Shown here piece by piece: positions 26,207 through 36,282 of a stretch of 64,000 nucleotides of DNA (its first letter is position 1; every line of letters begins with the position of its first letter). Under the pieces are notes generated by a model, which saw only the letters and a program-made list of their open reading frames with translations, made no database searches and had not been told where the DNA came from. The stretch is from Weissella confusa (lineage in GTDB: Bacteria; Bacillota; Bacilli; Lactobacillales; Lactobacillaceae). Location: assembly GCA_014332815.1 (NCBI GenBank), contig JACSZT010000020.1, forward strand, positions 1 through 64,000. The letters run 5' to 3'. The translations under genes and the position numbers were made by a program.

Positions 26207-28948
26207 ATGGCAAAAATAAATAAAAAAATAAAAGTTGCTTTGGGACTGTTTACCGTGGTTGGTGGAGTTACCCTGGGTGAGCACAATGCTGCGGCAAGCG
26301 TGCCGAATGACTTTATTAACAAGATAAAGCAACCGGTAAAGACTGTTTCTAAAAAGTATAATTTGTATGGTTCGATCATGATGGCTCAGGCATCATTAGA
26401 AAGTGGGTGGGGTCAGAGTGCACTCTCTGTTCAAGCCAACAACTTTTTTGGAATAAAAGGGTCATACAACGGCCAATCGGTAACGATGCTGACGGCTGAG
26501 GATGATGGATATGGAAACCTCTACTATGTGAATGCGCAGTTTAAAAAATACCCGAATTTTGAAGCATCATTGAATGACAATGGTAATTTGCTCAGAAATG
26601 GACTGGATTGGAGTAGCACTTATTACAGCGGTGCATGGCGAGAAAATGCAAAAACCTATCAAGACGCAGCACGCGCATTGACTGGAACATACGCTACAGA
26701 TACCGGTTATGCTACTAGGTTGATTGATCTTATCCAGTCATACGGGATGGACAAACTAGTAGATAATCTCGGAGATACCGTTGTTTCTTCAAAGGACATT
26801 TATAGAGTAGCGGTATTTAATCAGGATCACCGAAATGACGGCTTGTATCAAGATGGTATTTGGAATACTGGTGGAGAAGTTTACGTCGGCGGCGCGTCAC
26901 AATACAATGGTAAGAGTGTCACGTTGGTCCAAGAAGCCACAACTAGCAAAGGCACAAAGTGGTACGCATTTAAGCGCGACGGTCATTTGATTTGGGTTGA
27001 TTCTGCAGCGTTCAAGAGTGTTAGTGACATAACGGCGCGAAACACACGGACAATGTTCATTCAAAACAATCGAAATGATGGTTTATACAAAAATGCGCCC
27101 TATGGCTTTGTGAATGCAACACATATTGGTACGGTATCTTCTACGAATAACAATCGTCAATCGATTACAATCGAAAAGGAAGCCAAAGTTAATGGTACTC
27201 TGTGGTATGCAGGCTACTTGAACGGGGAACTATATTGGTTTGATTCAAAGGCGGTTGTAGTAGATAACTCAGTAGCTAAAGACGCAAATTATGTTACTAA
27301 AATCACCCAGAGCGGTCGTAATGATGGTATCTACATTGATAAGCCATGGGAGTACAGAACAGATTACTTTGGTAGCGCAAAGCAGTTTGATGGTAAGTAT
27401 GTTTTGGTTACGGGTGAGTGGAAGACGCCTGAGGGTGTGACGTGGATTCGTTTTAATTACAACGGTAAGACACTCTGGATGGACAAGACAGGAGCGTCAT
27501 CAAAGGTTGCTATCTCAAATGTATATCAACGTGCACTGTTTAATGCATACAAAAATCAAGACGATGGTTTGTACGAAAAGCAGCCAGGTGTGATTTTGGG
27601 TTCAAAGTCAATCGGCACGACTAAGAGTACGGACAATGAGCGAAAGTCAATTACCCTTGAGAAGAAAATGGTATTTGATGGGCAAACTTGGTACGCTGGA
27701 AAACTTAACGGAAAAGAATATTGGTTTAAGTCTCAGCTGGTTCAAAATGATAACTCGGCTCCGGTTGGAAAGTCTTACACGGCAGTCGTAGATCAAGATC
27801 AACGTAATGATGGTATGTATCTGGATAAGCCATGGGAATATCGAACGGACTTTTATAAGAGCGCTAAAGACATCAATGGGCGAAAAATCAACGTGAAGCA
27901 GGAGTGGAAGACACCAGATGGCGTGACGTGGGTTAACTTCGTTGTTGATGGTAAAAGTGTTTGGCTAGACAAGGCAGGTATTCAATCGACCTCTCTAGAA
28001 ACTACGAACACATATAAAAGAGCAATGTTTATTCAAAATGGTCGTAATGACGGTTTGTATCTAAATGAGCCACACGGCATAGAAGGATCAGAATTTACTG
28101 GCACGGTTTCTTCTACAGGTAATGATCGAAAGTCAATTACGGTAGAAAAAATGCTCACGTATAAGGGTGTTACTTGGTATGGCGGTTATTTGAATGGTAA
28201 ATTGTATTGGTTTGATTCAAAAGCTGTTGTAGAAGACACATCAACTGCTGTTGCTGCGAATTATCAAGTTGTAATCAACCAAAATGGTCGTAATGACGGA
28301 TTGTACCTTGATAAGCCATGGGAGTACCGTTCAACATACTTTAGTGGTGCACAAAAATATAATGGACAAAAAGTTACGGTTAAACAACAATGGACAACGC
28401 CTGATGGTGTAACTTGGATTAATTTTGTTATTGATGGTAAAAGCGTTTGGATGGATGCAAATGGTTCGGCAAGCCCTATGTATCAACGTGCAATGTTTAT
28501 CCAAGGTAATCGTAACGATGGCCTTTATGAGAATGCACCTTACGGAGACAGCGCAGCGAAGTATCTTGGTAGTGTGAAAGCGACTGGTAATGATCAAAAA
28601 TCGATTACCATTGAAATGTCTAGAGTGCTTAACGGTGTGCTATGGTATGCTGGATATTTGGATGGACGAGTTTACTGGTTTGATTCAGCTGCGGTAGTGA
28701 ACGATGCTACGGCGCCAGTTTCAGTGAATTATGCAGCCACAGTTAGTCAAAGTAATCGAAACGATGGTTTGTACTTTGATATGCCATGGGAATACCGTGC
28801 ACAATATGCCGGAACTGCTAAGGCTTTGGACAATCAAAGGGTAACTGTGACTCAAGAATGGCGTACACCTGATGGCGTCGTTTGGGCTGCTTTTGTTAAA
28901 GATGGACGAACGATTTGGGTAGATAAAAACGCATTAAAGATGAACTAA
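26207..28948 (+). CDS. Secreted GH73 N-acetylglucosaminidase with nine GW-like wall-binding repeats
   Basis: The 913-residue protein has a signal peptide, then a GH73 domain at about residues 35-190 (GSIMMAQASLESGWGQS with the catalytic Glu; NNFFGIKG; YPNFEASL). Nine repeats of about 75 residues follow. The first is NRND-type with IWNTGG. The other eight alternate between an A form (NRNDGLY-NAPYG ... YWFDSKAVV) and a B form (RNDGIY-DKPWEYR ... TPDGVTW ... LWMDK). These SH3/GW-like modules should hold the enzyme on wall polymers such as lipoteichoic acid. It cleaves between GlcNAc and MurNAc in peptidoglycan and likely acts in cell separation. Confidence 0.87.
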   Translation: MAKINKKIKVALGLFTVVGGVTLGEHNAAASVPNDFINKIKQPVKTVSKKYNLYGSIMMAQASLESGWGQSALSVQANNFFGIKGSYNGQSVTMLTAEDDGYGNLYYVNAQFKKYPNFEASLNDNGNLLRNGLDWSSTYYSGAWRENAKTYQDAARALTGTYATDTGYATRLIDLIQSYGMDKLVDNLGDTVVSSKDIYRVAVFNQDHRNDGLYQDGIWNTGGEVYVGGASQYNGKSVTLVQEATTSKGTKWYAFKRDGHLIWVDSAAFKSVSDITARNTRTMFIQNNRNDGLYKNAPYGFVNATHIGTVSSTNNNRQSITIEKEAKVNGTLWYAGYLNGELYWFDSKAVVVDNSVAKDANYVTKITQSGRNDGIYIDKPWEYRTDYFGSAKQFDGKYVLVTGEWKTPEGVTWIRFNYNGKTLWMDKTGASSKVAISNVYQRALFNAYKNQDDGLYEKQPGVILGSKSIGTTKSTDNERKSITLEKKMVFDGQTWYAGKLNGKEYWFKSQLVQNDNSAPVGKSYTAVVDQDQRNDGMYLDKPWEYRTDFYKSAKDINGRKINVKQEWKTPDGVTWVNFVVDGKSVWLDKAGIQSTSLETTNTYKRAMFIQNGRNDGLYLNEPHGIEGSEFTGTVSSTGNDRKSITVEKMLTYKGVTWYGGYLNGKLYWFDSKAVVEDTSTAVAANYQVVINQNGRNDGLYLDKPWEYRSTYFSGAQKYNGQKVTVKQQWTTPDGVTWINFVIDGKSVWMDANGSASPMYQRAMFIQGNRNDGLYENAPYGDSAAKYLGSVKATGNDQKSITIEMSRVLNGVLWYAGYLDGRVYWFDSAAVVNDATAPVSVNYAATVSQSNRNDGLYFDMPWEYRAQYAGTAKALDNQRVTVTQEWRTPDGVVWAAFVKDGRTIWVDKNALKMN

Positions 28949-28971
28949 GAAGTAAGAGGATAAAGAGCTGA

Positions 28972-31885
28972 ATGAGAATGAATAAAATGAAGTACCTTGT
29001 TTTGGGAACTTCGGTAGGAGTTGCCTTATTAGGGACTGCATATTTTGCGAATAATGTTTGGGGAGCTGATGATGGTATTCCAGTCATTTCGGCTGGTGAT
29101 TCTAGCCGTCCAAGAATGGATGTCGTTGATATCTCCTCTCACCAAGGTAACGTGACCGTTGGAATGTTCAACACCATGAAAAAATATGGTGTAAAGATGA
29201 TCATTGTGAAATTGTCTGAAGGTAATTACTATCGAAACCCCTATGCGGCGGAACAAATTGCCAATGCTAGGGCAGCAGGACTTCGAGTGGGGGGCTTACC
29301 ACTACTCTACGTATTCAACGACAAGCGAAGCCACTGCTGAAGCAAATTATTTTGTTGATACAGCACAAAGCCTTGGCCTAAGTGATACAACTTACATGGT
29401 TGACGATTTGGAAGCTGAATCGACAAAAACGAGTAATACTACGCAACTAGCAGAGACCTTCAAACGACAAGTGAATAACAGAGGCTATGGTAAAACACTT
29501 CTTTACACTTATGCGTCGTATACGCAGCAACAAGGATTGAAGTTCAATGCTTGGGATGATAAAAATGTTTGGATGGCCTCGTACCCAGCAAAGCCAAGTA
29601 AGGATAATTTGTGGTACACAAATTATGGTATGTGGCAATGGAATTCTAAAACGAATTTCCCAGGTATTACAGGAACATATGATGTGTCTATTGACTATGA
29701 CAACTTGTCTGCAAGTGGGGATTATGTAACTACGCAACGGGATGTCAATTATTTTGGAACTTTTAACCAAAGTAACCGAAACGATGGATTGTACCCAGAT
29801 TATCCTTGGAATACCGGTGGTGATCAATATGTTGGAAGTGCAACGCAGTACAATGGACAACAAGTTGTAATTACTAAAGAGGCCGTGACAAATAAGGGGA
29901 CGACTTGGGCAGGATTTTACCTGAACGGTCGTCTGATTTGGGTTGATAAGGCGGCGCTATCTAACGTTTCAACTGGAATTAGCATTAACAAACGAGCTAT
30001 GTTTATTCAGAAGAATCGAAACGATGGTTTGTTCACAAACGCACCATACGGAATGATTAATCCTTCTGGTATTGGCAGTGTGAGTGCAACTGGAAATGAC
30101 CGCAAGGCAGTTACTGTTGAACGACAGATAACGGTCAATGGCGTGTTATGGTACGGTGGTTATATTGATGGGATTATGACGTGGTTTGATGCGCAGGCTG
30201 TGGTCCAAGATGATACAGCACCGGTGGATAAGAATTACGTTGCAACTATTAATGAAAACGGCCGTAACGATTCGATTTATGAAGATAAGCCTTGGGAGTA
30301 TCGATCAAAGAGCTTGGGACTTGCAAATCAATTGTCAGGTCGCACAATTTTGGTGACGGGCGAATGGACAACGCCTGATGGCGTAACATGGGTTCGTTTT
30401 AGCTGGAATGGCAAGACGGTCTGGGTTGATAAACAAGCTGTTAGTCAATCATCGATTAGTGATGTTCAGTCAATTCAAAAAAGAGCTTTGTTTGAACAAA
30501 ATGGTCGTAACGACTCATTCTATTCGAATGCGCCGTATGGTGTGCTAGGTGCTAGCGGCGCTGGTATGGTAGGTACGTCAAATCAACATAAGTCTATTAC
30601 GGTTGAGAAGAAGGTCGTTGTAAACGGTGTTCTGTGGTACGGCGGTTACATTGATGGTAAATTCCTTTGGTTTGATTCTAAGGCAGTAATCGAAGATAAT
30701 AGTGCGCCGAAGCCGGTTAAGTACTCAATGGAGATTACACAGTCGAAGCGAAATGATTCGTTATATCTAGAGAAGCCTTGGGAGTATCGAAGTGACTATT
30801 ACAAGGCTGCGAAGGAATTTGAAGGTCAAGTTGTTCAAGTAAGAAACGAATGGAAAACACCAGACGGTGTAACTTGGATTAACTTTACTGTTGATAATCG
30901 TAATGTTTGGATGGATAAAAGCGGTGCATCTACGGTAGATGCTGCGGATGTTCATCAACGAGCAATGTTTATCCAGAATGATCGCAATGATGGCTTGTAC
31001 TTAAACGCACCATACGGTTCTAAGGGCGCACAGTATGTCGGTAGCGTTAAGTCGACAGGCAATGACCGTAAGTCAATTACAGTTGAAAAGTCTGTCATCA
31101 AAAATAACGTTACATGGTACGGTGGAAATTTGGATGGCAAATTCTATTGGTTTGATTCCGCTGCGGTGGTTGAAGATAATTCAAATCCAGTTGCAGTAAA
31201 CAAGCAAATGGTAATTAGTCAATTCAATCGAAATGACGGTATTTATGAGGGTAAGCCTTGGGAGTATCGCTCAAATTACGTCCAAAGCGCAACCCAATTG
31301 AATAATAAGACTGTTACTGTTACGCAAGAATGGACAACACCTGATGGGGTTACTTGGTCAGGATTCCAACTAAATGGACGTTTGGTTTGGATTGACAGTC
31401 AGGGTATCACAAATTCGATTTCAAAACGTGCGTTGTTCATTCAAAATGGACGAAATGACGGTTTGTACAAGGATGCGCCATATGGCTTGCAAGGGGCACA
31501 TTATATCGGTTCGGTAGACAGCACAAATAATACTCGCCATTCAATTACGGTTGAACGAGAAGTTGTCCTCAATGGAGTGACATGGTATGGTGGTTATTTG
31601 AACGGAGAGTTATATTGGTTTGATTCGCTGGCAGTTGTAGAAGATAATTCTTCAGCCGTTGCAGCAAACTATGACGCCGTAGTTCGTCAAGATGGACGAA
31701 ATGATGGTCTCTATCGTGATAAGCCATGGGAGTATAGAACACAGTGGATTTCTTCTGCACAGAAGTTAGCTGGTCAAAAAATTCACGTTGTTAGTGAATG
31801 GCAAACGCCTGACGGTGTGACTTGGGTAGGATTTAACTGGAATAACCAATTAGTTTGGCTAGATAAGGCTGGAATCGCCCAGTAA
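28972..31885 (+). pseudogene. GH25 lysozyme with nine GW-like repeats, broken by a frameshift
   Basis: The frame from 28972 gives a signal/anchor segment and the first part of a GH25 domain (VVDISSHQGNVTV with the catalytic Asp; IVKLSEGNYYRNPYA) and then fails after GLRVG. The other frame continues AYHYSTYSTTSEATAEANYF and TYMVDDLE. A run of six G at 29288-29293 explains it: five G would read GLRVGAYHYS and give about 971 residues. Nine repeats follow with the same 1 + 4x(A,B) order as the GH73 protein upstream. GH25 enzymes cut the MurNAc-GlcNAc bond. The gap from the GH73 gene is 23 bases, so they form an operon. Confidence 0.8.
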
Positions 31886-31906
31886 ACGCATTGAACAACA
31901 AAAGTT

Positions 31907-31948
31907 AAAGCAGCTAATTTCGAATGTTGGAATTAGCTGCTTTTTCAT
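31907..31948 (+). terminator. Terminator of the wall-hydrolase operon
   Basis: AAAGCAGCTAATTT pairs with AATTAGCTGCTTTTT (31907-31945). Confidence 0.88.
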
Positions 31949-32002
31949 TTGGCAGAGTGCCATACATGGAAAATTTGAGAACGTGTTAAGCAATTTTTGA
32001 AT

Positions 32003-32033
32003 TTGTCATGTTAGGAAGAATTTTAGTTATAAT
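32003..32033 (+). promoter_or_regulatory. Promoter of the polytopic membrane protein gene
   Basis: TTGTCA (32003-32008) and a consensus TATAAT (32028-32033) with a 19-base spacer. Confidence 0.55.
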
Positions 32034-32072
32034 GAATAGTCAATTGTTTAGTAATTTTTCAGGAGTAGTAAA

Positions 32073-33737
32073 GTGCATATATTGAGAAAATTATCAAAAA
32101 ATTCTGTTTTTTGGATAGGGATAATTGCGATTATTGAAACGCTTTTATTTTTTAAGCGTGGTTATTTTTCAATTGCGGGGAACGATTTATCGTTTCAATT
32201 TACGCGAATTGAAAGTTTGGTCAATGCATTTAGTCATGGTGAATGGCCAGGACTTGTTAGTTTTTGGGGAAATTCGAATACCGGTGCAGCAATAAATGGT
32301 ATGTACCCATGGCTGACATCAATGCTCTTTGTGATTCCACGCTTGGTGTTTGCAGGACACGTCTATTTTGGCTGGATGGTTGGCATTGCAATCGTGCAAT
32401 TTTTGTCAGGATTGACAATGTTTGTCACTGTTAAAAGGATGTTTAGCAGAAATGGTGTCGGCTTTATGGCGGGTGTGCTATACATGTCTAGCGCATATCA
32501 CTTGATCCTTATTTATCAACGATTTGCGCTAGCGGAGTTTTTAGCATATTCTTTCGTGCCATTAGTGTTTTTAGGATTGTATCAAATTCTAGATGGTGAT
32601 CGACACGGTAAGTACACATTGGCCCTAGGAATGGCGCTAATCATTAACACGCATATGTTAACAGCGGTCACTGTTATTCCGTTTGGCGCATTGTATGTGT
32701 TACTAATGTGGACAAAAAAGCATCCAAATTGGCAGCAAATTATAGAGGCTTTCAAAGCGGTATTGATGACCATAATCATGATGCTTGCTGTCTTAGTTCC
32801 TATGCTGATTATTTCTCAAAAGAATCATATTTTGATGCAACAAAAATTTTGGGGAATTGATGCATCTGCCGTGGATTTAGTGGGTGCAGGGAAAGAAGCG
32901 ATTACCTTTAATCTATTCGGCACATCAAGCCCATGGACGTGGCACTTGGACATAGTAATTTTAGCAGTGTTTGTTATTGCGATTATTGCTTGGCTTGTGC
33001 AACTATTTCGCGGGAAAGAAAAGGTTTTGAGTGAATCAACAATTCTGGCACTTCTAGCAATTTTTGCGGCTATTCTACCTTCAAACGTGGTGGATTGGAG
33101 CTTGTTGGAGAAATTTGGCTTTGCCTTGATTCAATTTCCAGGACGTTTGCTGACATACTCAGGCTTTTTCATCATCATTTTTGCCGCCTCTGTATTTGTA
33201 AAGTTGAACAACAAAGCGATACTAACTAGTTTTATTTCCGTTAGTGCAGTCGTTGTAGCTGTCATTTCGATTAATCTTCAAGTTAATCGGTTGCAAGAAC
33301 GCGGCGGTCTACAGCCAGATATTAATAATATTGTGACGGCTAAGAGTTCGTTTTTAGATTATTCTATTATGCCAACCGGTATGAAGGACAAAGAGGCACG
33401 TATCTTTGCTGATACGGTGGCAAACAATCAGGTTTCAGACAAATATGATATTGTGGCTAAAAATGTTAAATCTAATGAACTTGGTATGACAATTAATGTA
33501 AAGAATGCTGGCGAACAAACTCTCCCGGTCTTTGTATATAAAGGCGTCAAGTATAAGGTGCGTGTAGATGGAAGTGTACAACCTGTCGAAACAAAGCAGG
33601 GATTGTTAACGGTCCATGCAGACAAAATCGGCGAGACGGCCATTACTATTTCTGCAGTTACTCCAACGTGGCTGATTATAGTTGATGTGCTGACATTGAT
33701 TTCAATTGGGTTCGTTTTGTATAAGATGGCTAAGTAG
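32073..33737 (+). CDS. Polytopic membrane protein, 6-pyruvoyl-tetrahydropterin-synthase-related type (GT-C-like)
   Basis: The 554-residue protein has about twelve membrane segments. The first loop carries GNDLSFQFTRIESLVNAFSHGEWP, and the last 130 residues form an extracellular domain (VKNAGEQTLPVFVYKGVKYKV) before a final membrane helix. This resembles the PTPS-related/YfhO-like membrane family thought to modify surface glycans or teichoic acids. The start is GTG 32073, seven bases after AGGAG. A paralogue lies at 36283. The reaction is unknown. Confidence 0.72.
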   Translation: MHILRKLSKNSVFWIGIIAIIETLLFFKRGYFSIAGNDLSFQFTRIESLVNAFSHGEWPGLVSFWGNSNTGAAINGMYPWLTSMLFVIPRLVFAGHVYFGWMVGIAIVQFLSGLTMFVTVKRMFSRNGVGFMAGVLYMSSAYHLILIYQRFALAEFLAYSFVPLVFLGLYQILDGDRHGKYTLALGMALIINTHMLTAVTVIPFGALYVLLMWTKKHPNWQQIIEAFKAVLMTIIMMLAVLVPMLIISQKNHILMQQKFWGIDASAVDLVGAGKEAITFNLFGTSSPWTWHLDIVILAVFVIAIIAWLVQLFRGKEKVLSESTILALLAIFAAILPSNVVDWSLLEKFGFALIQFPGRLLTYSGFFIIIFAASVFVKLNNKAILTSFISVSAVVVAVISINLQVNRLQERGGLQPDINNIVTAKSSFLDYSIMPTGMKDKEARIFADTVANNQVSDKYDIVAKNVKSNELGMTINVKNAGEQTLPVFVYKGVKYKVRVDGSVQPVETKQGLLTVHADKIGETAITISAVTPTWLIIVDVLTLISIGFVLYKMAK

Positions 33738-33885
33738 TACGTGTGTAATAGAATAAAGAGTCGTTTGTACAGATGCGGTCTTTATGTCTGTAAAAGATTG
33801 GTATATACTAAATTGGAGTTATTAAAAATTCTTGTTGGACTTTAATCAAGAAATTAAAAGTTAGAAAATTCAGTTGGGAAAAAAT

Positions 33886-34821
33886 ATGCAAACGTTATCA
33901 ATCATTGTTCCGGTATGGAACGAACAAGAAACAGTGCCGGTATTCTTGGAAACTATGAATAAGGTACACACTGAGTCATTGGCAGATTATGCTTTTGAGT
34001 ATTGGTTTATTGATGATGGGTCAAAGGACGACACTTTGAAGGTGCTACGTGAGGAACAAGCGAAGAACCCAGCAGAAGTTCACTATCTGTCATTCTCACG
34101 CAATTTCGGAAAAGAAGCTGGTTTATATGCTGGACTTGAACAAGCCACTGGTGAATATGTTGTTGTAATGGATGTTGACTTACAGGATCCGCCAGAGCTA
34201 TTGCCGGAAATGCTGGCTGGAGTAGCGTCTGGGGAGTGGGATGCGGTCGGAACACGACGAGTAACACGAGCAGGTGAACCACCAATTCGTACGTTCTTCA
34301 GTGAACTTTTCTATAAGTTGGTAAACCGAATTTCGGATACACAAATTGTAGAAGGTGCTCGTGATTATCGTGTTATGTCACGTCAGATGGTTGATTCTTT
34401 GCTTTCTATGACGGAGTACAATCGTTTCTCAAAGGGAATGTTCTCGTGGATTGGATTTAAGCAAAAGTATCTTGAATTTGAAAACCGCGACCGAGTGGCT
34501 GGTCAAACGTCATGGTCTTTTTGGAGCCTCTTCAAGTACTCTATCGAGGGAATCGTTGCGTTTTCTCAGGTGCCATTGGCCTTTGTATCGTTTCTCGGGG
34601 TACTCTCATTTGTAACGGCTATTATTGGTGCTTTGGTAATTGTTATTCGAGCATTACTTGTCGCTAATTCATCTGTAGCTGGTTGGCCTTCATTGGTGAT
34701 TATCATCTTGTTTATGGGTGGCATACAATTGCTTAGTTTAGGAATTGTTGGTCGCTACATCTCAAGTATCTACCTAGAGGTCAAGAATCGTCCAATCTAT
34801 ATCGCACGCGAAAAGAAATAG
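33886..34821 (+). CDS. GT2 glycosyltransferase, GtrB/polyprenyl-phosphate type
   Basis: The 311-residue protein has a GT-A domain (SIIVPVWNEQETVP, DVDLQDPPELLPEM, FSRNFGKEAGLYAGLEQA) and two C-terminal membrane helices. This is the layout of dolichol-phosphate-mannose synthase-like GtrB enzymes that load a sugar onto undecaprenyl phosphate for use outside the cell. GtrA (17812) and a GT-C enzyme such as those at 22194, 32073 or 36283 would complete a three-component glycosylation route (inference). ATG 33886 follows a weak GGGAA. Confidence 0.88.
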   Translation: MQTLSIIVPVWNEQETVPVFLETMNKVHTESLADYAFEYWFIDDGSKDDTLKVLREEQAKNPAEVHYLSFSRNFGKEAGLYAGLEQATGEYVVVMDVDLQDPPELLPEMLAGVASGEWDAVGTRRVTRAGEPPIRTFFSELFYKLVNRISDTQIVEGARDYRVMSRQMVDSLLSMTEYNRFSKGMFSWIGFKQKYLEFENRDRVAGQTSWSFWSLFKYSIEGIVAFSQVPLAFVSFLGVLSFVTAIIGALVIVIRALLVANSSVAGWPSLVIIILFMGGIQLLSLGIVGRYISSIYLEVKNRPIYIAREKK

Positions 34822-34906
34822 GACCACCCGAAAAAATGACATTAAAATCTGCCCAGTTTTGGAGCAGTAATATTTTTCAGGTAAAAAATTAAAAGCATGG
34901 TGACCA

Positions 34907-35002
34907 TTGTAAAGTCAGAAATCTGGTTTTAATAATGGTATGGTCATTTTGTATCCCAAATCTTCTGAAACTATGGTAAAGTTGTTTCAGAAGATTTTTT
35001 AT
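34907..35002 (+). promoter_or_regulatory. Promoter-like element and leader hairpin before glf
   Basis: TTGTAA (34907-34912), a 17-base gap and TAATAA (34930-34935) suggest a promoter. AAATCTTCTGAAAC (34958-34971) pairs with GTTTCAGAAGATTT (34984-34997) and is followed by T6, only 28 bases before the glf start. It may simply end transcription from the GT2 gene, but if the promoter is real it would be an attenuator of glf. Confidence 0.45.
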
Positions 35003-35025
35003 ATTCTGAAAGGAAATCATCAAAA

Positions 35026-36204
35026 ATGACTTTGAATGATAAAAACTACGATTACCTTATCGTAGGTGCCGGACCATTTGGTTCAATTTTTGCCTACGAG
35101 GCGGCCAAGCGTGGTAAGCGCTCATTGATTATTGAGAAGCGCGCGCACATTGCTGGAAACATGTACACACACACGGAGCACGGAATTACGGTTCACGACT
35201 TCGGTGCACACATCTTCCACACTGATAACAAGGAAGTCTGGGACTACATTCGTCAATTCGCTGAGTTTAACGGATACCAAAACCAAGTTGTGGCAAACTA
35301 CAAGGGTACGTTGTACAACTTGCCATTCAACATGAACACGTTCTACGAGATGTGGGGAACGAAGACTCCTGCAGAAGCTAAGGCTAAGATCGAAGAACAA
35401 AAGAACGCCGCTTTGGCTGATTTGGGTGACCGTGAGCCACGTAACTTGGAAGAGCAAGCTATCTCATTGATTGGTACTGATATCTACGAGAAGTTGATTA
35501 AGGGTTACACTGAAAAGCAATGGGGACGTAAGGCAACTGAGTTGCCAGCGTTCATCATTAAGCGTTTGCCAGTTCGTTTCATTTACGACAATAACTACTT
35601 TAACCACCGTTACCAAGGTATTCCAATTGGTGGATACACTCAAATCTTTGAGAAGATGTTGGATAACGATTTGATCGATGTTCGTTTGAACTCAGACTTC
35701 TTCGAGCACAAGGATGAGTACATTGCAGAATTTCCACGTATCTTGTACACGGGAATGATTGACCAATTCTTCGACTACAAGTTCGGTGAGTTGGAGTACC
35801 GTTCATTGCGATTCGAACACGAAGTTATCGAATCAGACAACTACCAAGGTAACTCAGTTATCAACTACACGGATGCTGAGACGCCATACACGCGTGTGAT
35901 GGAGTGGAAGCACTTCGATGGTTTGTCAGACGATGGTGTGACGATTATTACGAAGGAATACCCACAAACATGGGACCGTTCAAAGGAAGCATATTACCCA
36001 GTTAACGACGAGAAGAACACGAACTTGTACAAGGAATACGCTAAGGAAGCGCGCCAACACAAGGACCAATTCATCTTCGGTGGCCGTTTGGGACAATACC
36101 GATACTTTGACATGGACCAAGTATTCAACGCAGCATTGAACGAAGTACGTAAGGAATTCAAGATTCCATCAAGCTTCAACTTTGCTCACGATGAAGAGCA
36201 CTAA
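35026..36204 (+). CDS. glf: UDP-galactopyranose mutase
   Basis: The 392-residue FAD enzyme has the dinucleotide motif VGAGPFGSIFAYEAAKRGK, the substrate-region HIFHTDNKEVWDYI and the C-terminal FGGRLGQYRYFDMDQ. It interconverts UDP-galactopyranose and UDP-galactofuranose, the donor for galactofuranose glycans. AAAGGAAA precedes the ATG. Codon use is strongly biased (AAG, CAC, TTG), as in highly expressed genes, unlike the AT-rich flanking membrane-protein genes. It is monocistronic by its terminator. Confidence 0.96.
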   Translation: MTLNDKNYDYLIVGAGPFGSIFAYEAAKRGKRSLIIEKRAHIAGNMYTHTEHGITVHDFGAHIFHTDNKEVWDYIRQFAEFNGYQNQVVANYKGTLYNLPFNMNTFYEMWGTKTPAEAKAKIEEQKNAALADLGDREPRNLEEQAISLIGTDIYEKLIKGYTEKQWGRKATELPAFIIKRLPVRFIYDNNYFNHRYQGIPIGGYTQIFEKMLDNDLIDVRLNSDFFEHKDEYIAEFPRILYTGMIDQFFDYKFGELEYRSLRFEHEVIESDNYQGNSVINYTDAETPYTRVMEWKHFDGLSDDGVTIITKEYPQTWDRSKEAYYPVNDEKNTNLYKEYAKEARQHKDQFIFGGRLGQYRYFDMDQVFNAALNEVRKEFKIPSSFNFAHDEEH

Positions 36205-36216
36205 TTTTATTTGATG

Positions 36217-36255
36217 AACGACCAATCATTGGCGACAAGGTTGGTCGTTTTTTAC
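36217..36255 (+). terminator. Terminator of glf
   Basis: AACGACCAA (36217-36225) pairs with TTGGTCGTT (36241-36249), followed by TTTT. Confidence 0.85.
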
Positions 36256-36282
36256 TGAAATAACATGTACTGGGTGATATTT

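Noticed and set aside
26207-31885. Repeats in the wall hydrolases as a CRISPR or DNA-level satellite
   Set aside because: The repetition is at protein level (about 75 residues) with diverged DNA; there are no short identical repeats with unique spacers.
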